Shown: positions 1 to 5,121 of the stretch, piece by piece
Layout of the letters: each line of letters opens with the position of its first letter
Position numbering within the stretch: position 1 is the first letter of the stretch
Source: Actinomycetota bacterium
GTDB lineage: Bacteria; Actinomycetota; Acidimicrobiia; Acidimicrobiales; AC-25
DNA: 5,326 bases
NCBI GenBank assembly: GCA_005888395.1
Contig: VAXF01000192.1
Location: 1,872-7,197, forward strand
Direction: 5' to 3'
Translations under genes and position numbers: made by a program
Notes under the pieces: generated by a model
What the model was told of the DNA's origin: nothing
The model's input: the letters and a program-made list of their open reading frames with translations, nothing else
Database searches by the model: none

Positions 1-83
1 ATGTCCATACGGGCAGGTCTCCTGGCGCGACCAACATCGGCACGGGGTCGAGACCTGATCCCTACCCAAGGTGGCCGCGTGCG

Positions 84-563
84 ATGTGTGTAGGAACCGG
101 ACCTTGGCGGCGGGATCGGCACTTTCCGGTTGGCAAGGTTGGCGTCCGTACACTCCGCGCATGGGCGTCCGACGGCTCGTTGCTGATGCGCACGCTCGGC
201 CCCGAGGAGCGGGACCGGTCCGTCGGCGGTGGCGTTGTCGCGACGCTCGTTCCTTCAATCGCTCTCGCCGATGTACTCGTCCACCACCAAAACATCCGCC
301 GTCCGCTCAATCGACCGCGCATTGTCCCGACGGAGCGACTACTACGCGTCCTCGATCATCCCGATCCCTTCGCCGCTCCTCGCAGTCGGACCCGCGGACT
401 GCGATTCGACGCGACAGACGTCTCCTGGTCGCGCGGCGATGGTCCCAAGGTTCGAGGGACCGGTGAAGCGATCGCCATGGCCATCGCCGGACGGCTCGCC
501 GCACTCGATGACCTGACCGGCGACGGCGTTCGGGTTCTGCGCACGCGCCTCGGCTCCTCCTGA
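84..563 (+). pseudogene. Maleylpyruvate isomerase-family (mycothiol-dependent) protein, C-terminal part only
   Basis: Counting from the ATG at 84, residues ~60-155 match the second half of the TIGR03083/MDMPI family of mycothiol-dependent, DinB-fold enzymes. The recognisable pieces are DVLVHHQNIRRPL (63-75), then ATDVSWSRGDGPKVRG, then AGRLAALDDLTGDGV close to the end. Asp63-x3-His67 occupies the place of the family's Glu-x3-His metal ligands. The N-terminal half is missing: the usual Ser-Leu-Cys-x-Gly-Trp...Val-x-x-His segment with the first metal His is not found in any frame of 1-180. The frame stays open to the left edge but reads as low-complexity, Arg/Pro/Gly-rich, non-homologous sequence. 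Family members are about 200 residues or more, and only ~120 residues here look homologous. Codon third positions are less GC-rich than in downstream genes. I infer a 5'-truncated remnant. A divergent short family member is possible. The family call is firmer than the pseudogene call. Confidence 0.6.
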
Positions 564-595
564 CCCGAGCGGCGGTTGACGGCACATCCCGAGAG

Positions 596-718
596 CTAAT
601 CGGTTGACATAGCGAGCCACCACGTGAGGCCGAAGGCGTCTCGCACGGTCACCGAACGAGTCCGTTGGAGCCGGTTCATATGCGCTCGTTCGCGGGAAGA
701 AGCGTTGGCTGCCTCCAA
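596..718 (-). pseudogene. Broken C-terminal tail of a VOC/glyoxalase-like gene
   Basis: On the minus strand the last codons before a TAG at 598-596 read VTVRDAFGLTWWLAMSTD. This resembles the C-terminal strand of VOC-superfamily (glyoxalase/bleomycin-resistance/PhnB-like) proteins, whose usual form is V-x-D-P-F-G-x-x-W-x-L/I-A. The residues expected just before it (a Pro-rich turn, then F/Y-G-D-R) are present but in another frame: YEPAPTDSFGDR at 680-645. Further upstream the first frame again gives LEAANASSRER, similar to the Ala-x-x-Ala-Gly-Ala segment of the family. This pattern fits a gene tail with at least one frameshift. There is no start or N-terminal metal-binding half nearby, so the piece is a decayed fragment. 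It could also be chance similarity, because the match is short. Confidence 0.35.
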
Positions 719-787
719 GCGTCGGCCGCGCGGCGGCGGTGCTAGCTTCCGCCCTCGGAACGCGCCGAGCCGGATGCCGAATCAACT

Positions 788-793
788 GGAGGT
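788..793 (+). promoter_or_regulatory. Ribosome binding site of the DUF4389 gene
   Basis: GGAGGT lies three bases before the ATG at 797. It is the only clear Shine-Dalgarno sequence before a gene start in this window and fixes the start of the DUF4389 protein. Confidence 0.8.
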
Positions 794-796
794 CCG

Positions 797-1996
797 ATGG
801 CGGGGACGGAAGCGGTTCCGGCGGTCGTGACGGTGAGCTTCGAAGGACCGGAGCCGCAGCGCAGGCTCACCATCGCGTTCCGCATCATTCTCGCGATCCC
901 TCATCTGCTGTATCTCTCGGTGCTGGCGATCGTCGTGTTCTTCACGACCGTCGTGGCGTGGTTCGCGGCGCTGATACTGGGTCGGCTCCCGAGCGGCCTC
1001 GCCATCTTCCTCGGGCGGCTCTTGCAGTACTGGGCCCGGGTCTACGCCTACGCGATCCTGTTGCTCACCGATCGCTACCCGCGGTTCGGGTTGGACGCAC
1101 CCGACTACCCCGTCTCGGTGGAGCTCTCGCCCGGCCGCCTCAACCGCCTGGCAGTGCTGTTCCGAATCGTGCTCGCCGTTCCCGCCGCGATCGTCATATG
1201 GCTGGTGGGAAGCGGCGTCACCGTCGCCTCCATCTTCGTCTGGCTCATCGCTCTCGTCCTCGGCCGGCTGCCGCAGCCGCTGTTCGAGGCCTACGCCGCC
1301 ATCCTGCGCTATGAGGTTCGCTACTACGCGTATCTGGCCATGCTGACCAGCGAGTACCCGCGGCGGTTGTTCGGTGACGGCCCGGATGAAGAGATGCCGG
1401 CCGGAGCCGGGTCCGCAGTCGACGCGCCCGCGCCCGACCTGCCGTCGTTCTTGCCCGCTCGGCCACCCGTCGCGCCCGACCTGCCGGCATTCCTTCCTGC
1501 CCGCCCGCGCGTAACACGCCTCGTCCTGTCGCGCGGGGGCAAGCGCCTAGTAGTGCTGATCGTGGCGCTCGGCGTCGTGTTCGGCGTGGGAGGCTCGATC
1601 ACTGTCGGCGTGACGACGGCTCGGAGTCACGGCACCGGGAGGAAGCTCGCCGACGACCACACAGTGCTAACCGCCGCGGTTCAGGAGTTCTCGACCGAGG
1701 CACAGGGTTGCGCGCTCGGAGGAGGCGCGCCGTGCCTGCATGCGGCCGACGAGCGTCTTGCTGGCGCGTTCGCTCGCTTCCGCACTGAGCTCGAGTCGTT
1801 GTCGTTCCCCCTGGGTGTGGACCCCCTCGCGTCTCGCGTTGAGCAGGACACGACCGCGATCGTCAACCTGCTACGCCAGCTTGCGTCGATCTCGGACGCG
1901 GCCCAATACCAGGCCGTCGCGGCGCAGTTCCAGACCCTCGGCAACCGCTTCGACGCCGACTACAGGGAACTGCTGTTGCGCCTGCTCGGTACTTAG
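797..1996 (+). CDS. Tandem DUF4389 membrane protein with an extracytoplasmic C-terminal domain
   Basis: This 399-residue membrane protein has two DUF4389 units. Unit A (~23-95) and unit B (~117-188) are internal copies. Each has Arg-Leu followed by Phe-Arg-Ile-x-Leu-Ala-x-Pro, a long hydrophobic stretch (about 29-61 and 121-155), L-G-R-L-P, then a Tyr-rich A-Y segment ending in Tyr-Pro. A Pro/Ala linker (~196-240) contains a 14-residue repeat. Another membrane helix follows at ~251-273. The last ~125 residues are soluble and mostly helical, with Cys305 and Cys313 (C-x7-C) that could form a disulphide if the domain is outside the cell. The function of DUF4389 is unknown, and I do not recognise the C-terminal domain. 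The start is set by GGAGGT. The gene stands alone on its strand and converges on the CPBP gene with a 15-base gap. A role at the membrane or envelope is inference. Confidence 0.88.
   Translation: MAGTEAVPAVVTVSFEGPEPQRRLTIAFRIILAIPHLLYLSVLAIVVFFTTVVAWFAALILGRLPSGLAIFLGRLLQYWARVYAYAILLLTDRYPRFGLDAPDYPVSVELSPGRLNRLAVLFRIVLAVPAAIVIWLVGSGVTVASIFVWLIALVLGRLPQPLFEAYAAILRYEVRYYAYLAMLTSEYPRRLFGDGPDEEMPAGAGSAVDAPAPDLPSFLPARPPVAPDLPAFLPARPRVTRLVLSRGGKRLVVLIVALGVVFGVGGSITVGVTTARSHGTGRKLADDHTVLTAAVQEFSTEAQGCALGGGAPCLHAADERLAGAFARFRTELESLSFPLGVDPLASRVEQDTTAIVNLLRQLASISDAAQYQAVAAQFQTLGNRFDADYRELLLRLLGT
1430..1513 (+). repeat. Two 42-base tandem repeats within the DUF4389 gene linker
   Basis: Codons 212-225 and 226-239 encode APDLPSFLPARPPV and APDLPAFLPARPRV, two adjacent copies of a 14-residue Pro-rich unit. 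The DNA copies (1430-1471 and 1472-1513) start identically and then diverge mainly at third positions. The duplication is therefore not very recent and the peptide appears to be maintained. The repeat spaces the DUF4389 units from the third membrane segment. Confidence 0.85.
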
Positions 1997-2002
1997 CGAC
2001 GC

Positions 2003-2027
2003 GGCGCTTGCTCAGCGCAGGAGCGCC
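2003..2027. terminator. Weak hairpin between convergent genes
   Basis: GGCGCT at 2003-2008 can pair with AGCGCC at 2022-2027. An alternative stem pairs GCGCT (2004-2008) with AGCGC (2014-2018) around a five-base loop. It sits at the junction of two convergent genes and partly inside the end of the CPBP gene. There is no T-tract on either side, so a role in termination is only suggested by its position. Confidence 0.22.
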
Positions 2028-2863
2028 ACCGCGATCACCGCTTGCGCGTTGAAGAAGGCGTGGGCCAGCGTCGATGTTCCCAGCCGTCGGGTGTAGTAGC
2101 GCAGGGTTCCGAGGACGAGGCCGCCACCCGCCACGGCCAGCGCGTATACGAGCGTCAGCCAACCCTGCCAGGCAAGCAGGTGTGCGGCTCCGAAGAGCAC
2201 CGAGGTGATAACGATGCCGCCGACGGGCCCCGCCACGTCGACGAGGCGGGTCTGGAGCAGCCCGCGGAAGAACAGCTCCTCTACGAGCGGTGCGCCCACG
2301 CACACCACAACGACGAGCACTGCCCACCCGGCGCGACCATGGGCCACACGTGCGAACACCGACCGGTCGGGCGCGCGCACATGGTGGAAGGGTGTCGGGA
2401 TCGGAGAGACGACGACCCCGGACGCCGCCCGGGCCGCGAGCGAGCCGGCCAGCCCGAATCCCAGGTCGACCGGTCGGACCCGCCATCCGAAGTCGCGAGC
2501 CAGCGAACCCGTCCCGCGCCGTCGGCTGACGTAGAAGCACGCGCCGAGCAGTCCTGCCCAGAGTCCGATCTCGGTCGCAGCGAGCCCGACGGTGCGCCCG
2601 CCGGGGTGACCGGTGGCCCAGAGCACCGCCGCCACCCCGAACGCGAGTGCGACGCCGACGACGTAGCCCGCGAGCGCGAGGCCGAGACCGGGAAGGCCCG
2701 TCTCGCGAGGCACCGGCGGCTCGACGGGCGCTGCGTCCCACTGGACAGCGGTGCTGTTGGCCGCATAGGCAGTCCACCGCGTTCCGTCCCACCAGCGGAA
2801 ACGGAGTCGCCCGAACGGATCAGGGTGCCAGCCCGGGTCGGACGGCTCAGGCGCGTCCATCAC
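2012..2863 (-). CDS. DUF2510-CPBP family intramembrane glutamic protease
   Basis: The 283-residue product begins with a DUF2510 module at ~10-34 (PGWHPDPFG, then RWWDGTRWT), a short Trp-rich domain common at the N-terminus of actinobacterial membrane proteins. After a Pro linker come several hydrophobic helices (~57-83, 92-112, 132-153, 180-194, 213-228, 236-254). The CPBP (Abi/Rce1-like) motifs are all present: Glu195-Glu196-x3-Arg200, Phe224-x3-His228, and His268-x3-Asn272. In this family the glutamates and histidines form the active site within the membrane. Related proteins include Rce1, which cleaves prenylated CaaX proteins, and bacteriocin-immunity proteins, but the substrate here is unknown. 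Translation may start at GTG 2863 or the adjoining ATG 2860, and no Shine-Dalgarno sequence decides between them. It is transcribed divergently from the catalase gene. The family assignment is strong; a specific role is not claimed. Confidence 0.9.
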   Translation of the reverse strand: MMDAPEPSDPGWHPDPFGRLRFRWWDGTRWTAYAANSTAVQWDAAPVEPPVPRETGLPGLGLALAGYVVGVALAFGVAAVLWATGHPGGRTVGLAATEIGLWAGLLGACFYVSRRRGTGSLARDFGWRVRPVDLGFGLAGSLAARAASGVVVSPIPTPFHHVRAPDRSVFARVAHGRAGWAVLVVVVCVGAPLVEELFFRGLLQTRLVDVAGPVGGIVITSVLFGAAHLLAWQGWLTLVYALAVAGGGLVLGTLRYYTRRLGTSTLAHAFFNAQAVIAVALLR

Positions 2864-2970
2864 CGGCGCAACCGTACAGAGAGCTCCTACTGGGGCGCGG
2901 CGGTGAGGGCGGCGGAGTCGCTGACGGGGCCGTTCTCCTCGGCGTTGTTGCCGGCTCTGCCTACGCTGCC
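2864..2970. promoter_or_regulatory. Divergent intergenic region (CPBP protease / catalase)
   Basis: This 107-base gap separates two divergently transcribed genes and must carry or overlap both of their promoters. I see no convincing -35/-10 pair, operator-like inverted repeat or Shine-Dalgarno sequence. Both flanking genes may be leaderless or use weak signals. The call rests on gene orientation only. Confidence 0.35.
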
Positions 2971-3909
2971 GTGGTGACGGACGACATCTCGGAGCGGTTG
3001 GTCGACGGGCTCAACGCCACCTACGGCCGGCATCCCGGGCATCGGGCTGCACACGCGAAGGGCATGCTGTGCGCGGCGACGTTCACGCCGACACCGGACG
3101 CGGCATCGCTGAGCCGGGCACCGCACCTCGCCGGTGACACGCGGCGCGCCCACGTGCGCTTCTCCAACGGCAGCGGCGACCCCACTGCGCCGGATGCAGC
3201 CAGAGACGGCCGGGGCATGGCCGTGAAGATCTACCTGCCCGACGGCACCACCACCGACATCGTGGCGCTGTCGTTGCCGGCGTTCTTCGCCCGTACGCCC
3301 GAGGACCTCCTCGCGTTCAACGAGGCGCGCCGGCCCGATCCCTCCACGGGCCAGCCCGATCTCGCCAAGGTCGGTGCCTACCTCGCCGAGCACCCAGAGG
3401 CCGTGCCGGCGGTGACCGCGGCCGTGACGCATCCGATCCCCGCCAGCTACGCCGCGCTCACGTATCACGCGCTGCACGCCTTCGGGTTCGTCGCCGCCGG
3501 CGGCAGTGTCCGCTACGGCCGGTATCACTTCCTGCCCGCGGCGGGGGAGGCGGCGCTGAGCGATGACGAAGCCGCGGGAGCCGCGCCCGACTACCTCGTG
3601 GCAGAGCTCACCGAGAGGCTGGCGCGCGCGCCCGTCGTCTTCGACGTCGACGTGCAACTGGCGGGCGACGGCGACCCAGTGGACGACCCCACCGCACCGT
3701 GGCCCGATGCCCGCGAGGTGGTCAGGCTTGCCCGGCTCGAAATCGTGGCACCGGCGCACGATCGCGAGGTGGGTGGCGACGTGCTCGTGTTCGACCCGAC
3801 GCGCGTTCCCGACGGGATCACGCTGAGCGCCGACCCGATCCTGCACGCTCGCCCGGGCGCCTACTCAGTCTCCGTCGCCCGCCGCACCGCCGTTGAGTCG
3901 TCCCGCTAG
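2971..3909 (+). CDS. SrpA-type catalase-family heme peroxidase
   Basis: This is a compact, 312-residue member of the heme catalase superfamily, without the N-terminal arm and C-terminal domain of full catalases (usually about 480 residues or more). Numbering from GTG 2971, the distal His is His28 in R-x-x-H-A-K-G. The heme-pocket motif V-R-F-S-N-G-S-G is at 62-69, followed by D-G-R-G-M-A-V-K-I-Y at 79-88. L-P-A-F-F-A-R-T-P-E-D is at 102-112. The proximal heme-ligand Tyr is Tyr298 in R-P-G-A-Y (R-x3-Y). These proteins use peroxide and often act as peroxidases more than catalases; which applies here cannot be read from sequence. The equivalent of the catalase distal Asn appears to be Leu or Ser (100-101). 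GTG 2971 and GTG 2974 are both possible starts. The open frame reaches much further upstream, but there it is antisense to the CPBP gene and not homologous. No signal peptide is evident, so the enzyme is probably cytoplasmic. Confidence 0.9.
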   Translation: MVTDDISERLVDGLNATYGRHPGHRAAHAKGMLCAATFTPTPDAASLSRAPHLAGDTRRAHVRFSNGSGDPTAPDAARDGRGMAVKIYLPDGTTTDIVALSLPAFFARTPEDLLAFNEARRPDPSTGQPDLAKVGAYLAEHPEAVPAVTAAVTHPIPASYAALTYHALHAFGFVAAGGSVRYGRYHFLPAAGEAALSDDEAAGAAPDYLVAELTERLARAPVVFDVDVQLAGDGDPVDDPTAPWPDAREVVRLARLEIVAPAHDREVGGDVLVFDPTRVPDGITLSADPILHARPGAYSVSVARRTAVESSR

Positions 3910-4289
3910 AGATCCAGCAGACCCTGCACCACGGGCAGCAGGTCGGTGTAGTGGTCCTTGCGCACCATGGCGTCGACCGCCGGCTCGCGCTCGGCCTGGC
4001 GCGCGAGGTCGTACGCGGTGACGAGCACGATCTTGGCGCTGGGCGCGGCGGCCTTGAGCATCGGAGCCGCCTCGAGCCCGGTGAGCGCGCCTTCGAGCGC
4101 GTGGTCGAGCAGGATCACGCTGGGCTCGAGGTCGCGAGCCAGCTCGATGGCCTCCTCGGCGGACGCCGCCTGTCCCTCGATCTGCAGCTGAGGCTCACTC
4201 GCGAGCAGCGTGCGGACCAGGAGGCGGAAGTCGGGGTCGTCCTCGACGACGACGAGCACTCGGAGCCGCTCGTCTCCCGCTGAAGTCAC
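3906..4289 (-). CDS. Stand-alone response regulator receiver protein
   Basis: The 127-residue product is a single receiver (REC) domain with no output domain. The acidic pocket is Glu16-Asp17-Asp18, the phospho-acceptor Asp62 (I-L-L-D-H), the switch Thr91 (V-L-V-T-A), and the conserved Lys111 (V-R-K-D). All residues needed for phosphorylation are present. The GTG start at 4289 overlaps the stop of the upstream kinase gene as GTGA, which points to translational coupling and a shared transcript. The frame extends further upstream, but there it is only a shadow of the kinase. Without a DNA-binding domain it would act through protein contacts or as a phosphorelay carrier; this is inferred. Its TAG stop overlaps the catalase stop in a CTAG. 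Confidence 0.9.
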   Translation of the reverse strand: MTSAGDERLRVLVVVEDDPDFRLLVRTLLASEPQLQIEGQAASAEEAIELARDLEPSVILLDHALEGALTGLEAAPMLKAAAPSAKIVLVTAYDLARQAEREPAVDAMVRKDHYTDLLPVVQGLLDL

Positions 4290-5092
4290 GCTGGCCGCGG
4301 CAGGCGCACGGCGAAGCAGGACCCGTGGGGACGGTTCTGCTCGTACCACGCGTCCCCTCCGTTGACGACAGCCAGCCCGCGAACGATCGACAGGCCCAGA
4401 CCTGTGCCCTTGGCCCGGCGCGACGCGTCGTCGGCCCGCGCGAACTTGCCGAAGAGGCGCGGCACGAAGTGGTCGCACACGTGGACTTCCGCCCAGCCGC
4501 CGGCGTCGTGAGCCCGCGCCTCCACGGGAGGCTCGCCGTACTTGAACGCGTTCGATATGTAGTTGTCGAGGATCCGGTGCAGATGGTCCGGATCGGCGAG
4601 GACGGTGAGCTCGGACGAGCACGAGACCTCGATGTCGGGGGACCTCTCACCGAATTCCATGGCGACCTGCTCGAGCACGCCGGCGAGACAGATCTCCTCG
4701 ATGCGCGCCTCTGTCACGCCGGCCTCGAGACCCGAGACGGTCAACAGGTCTTCGACGATCCGGTTGAGATGGTGCGCCTGGCGGCTTATCGCCCCCATGA
4801 ACTCGCGCTTGTCGTCTTCGCTGATCCGGTCCCACGACTCGGTGAGGGTGGCTGCGAAGCCCATCACCGTCGCGAGCGGGCCGCGGAGATCGTGGGACGC
4901 GACAGCGACGAAGTCGCGCAGCGACTGGTTGGCCGCCTCCAGCACCGCGTTGGCCTGCTCGACCTGCAGGTTGGCGGCATAGAGCTGCGCTGTGACGCGC
5001 TCGGCGATGGACTCCGCCTCGAGCCGGGCGCGGTGCTCCCGATCGAGGCGCGTGCGCAACCGGTCCGGCTCCCCGCTCCCCATGGCCTCCAC
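4286..5092 (-). CDS. Sensor-less histidine kinase lacking its G1 box
   Basis: This is a 268-residue soluble histidine kinase. An N-terminal coiled coil (~8-58) leads into a HisKA dimerisation domain with phospho-acceptor His67 in S-H-D-L-R-G-P-L. The HATPase domain (~165-266) shows the N box (Asn177-x3-Asn181 in L-D-N-Y-I-S-N-A-F-K-Y), an F-box-like FVPRLFGKFA (209-218) and the G2 box G-T-G-L-G-L-S-I-V (229-237). The G1 box, D-x-G-x-G, is missing: Val203-His-Val-Cys-Asp207 is followed directly by His208-Phe-Val-Pro. About seven residues usual in the family are absent while the frame stays intact. No membrane segment, PAS, GAF or HAMP domain is visible, so any signal would come through the coiled coil or a partner. 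GTG 5092 or ATG 5083 may be the start. GGAGG lies only two bases before ATG 5083, too close for good spacing. The gene is the first of a two-gene operon with the receiver. Confidence 0.88.
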   Translation of the reverse strand: MEAMGSGEPDRLRTRLDREHRARLEAESIAERVTAQLYAANLQVEQANAVLEAANQSLRDFVAVASHDLRGPLATVMGFAATLTESWDRISEDDKREFMGAISRQAHHLNRIVEDLLTVSGLEAGVTEARIEEICLAGVLEQVAMEFGERSPDIEVSCSSELTVLADPDHLHRILDNYISNAFKYGEPPVEARAHDAGGWAEVHVCDHFVPRLFGKFARADDASRRAKGTGLGLSIVRGLAVVNGGDAWYEQNRPHGSCFAVRLPRPA

Positions 5093-5121
5093 GATACGTA
5101 CTAGCGAATACGGTCGGCGAG
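5093..5121. promoter_or_regulatory. Very short divergent gap (kinase / cyclase-like gene)
   Basis: Only 29 bases lie between the kinase GTG (5092) and the ATG of the next gene (5122). If both are the true starts, at least one promoter must lie inside coding sequence or the transcripts must be leaderless. A TACGTA palindrome is at 5095-5100. No clear -10 or Shine-Dalgarno sequence is visible. If the kinase starts at ATG 5083 the gap grows to 38 bases. Confidence 0.3.

Larger units (their letters stand above)
564..796. other. Non-coding gap upstream of the DUF4389 gene
   Basis: Apart from the possible VOC remnant, this gap shows no complete gene. A TTGACA hexamer at 604-609 has no credible -10 box 16-18 bases downstream and lies about 190 bases before the ATG, so I do not call it a promoter. 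TAGCTT at 743-748 fits the loose TAnnnT form of an actinobacterial -10 and would give a leader of about 40 bases, but no -35 supports it. The strong ribosome binding site at 788-793 closes the region. Confidence 0.5.

Noticed and set aside
2..37. Possible start of a minus-strand gene at the left edge (ATG at 37, reading MLVAPGDLPVWT).
   Set aside because: Only 12 codons fit in the window and no homology can be judged.
14..57. An 8-base inverted repeat: CAGGTCTC at 14-21 and GAGACCTG at 50-57.
   Set aside because: Arms of this length separated by 28 bases are expected several times by chance in a window of this size, and no T-tract or gene end gives it a role.
71..180. A frame-2 peptide SALSGWQGWR that could mimic the missing SLCxGW motif of the isomerase family.
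   Set aside because: The similarity is limited to a few residues and the distance to the LVHHQ motif is too short for the family, so a simple frameshift does not restore the N-terminal half.
604..609. A consensus -35 hexamer TTGACA.
   Set aside because: No -10 box lies at 16-18 bases, it is about 190 bases from the next start, and it falls within the probable VOC remnant.
2647..2970. Long upstream extension of the catalase reading frame from ATG 2647.
   Set aside because: It is antisense to the CPBP gene, Arg-rich and unrelated to catalases. Homology begins right after the GTG codons at 2971/2974.
2042..2977. Long plus-strand open frame opposite the CPBP gene.
   Set aside because: It is a high-GC shadow frame with biased, non-family composition, while the minus strand encodes all CPBP motifs.
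2887..3846. Long minus-strand open frame opposite the catalase gene.
   Set aside because: His/Arg/Gly-rich shadow translation without domains; the catalase on the plus strand is well supported.
4290..4622. N-terminal extension of the receiver protein to 4622.
   Set aside because: This stretch is an Arg-rich out-of-frame reading of the kinase. The GTG at 4289 in the GTGA overlap is the natural start.
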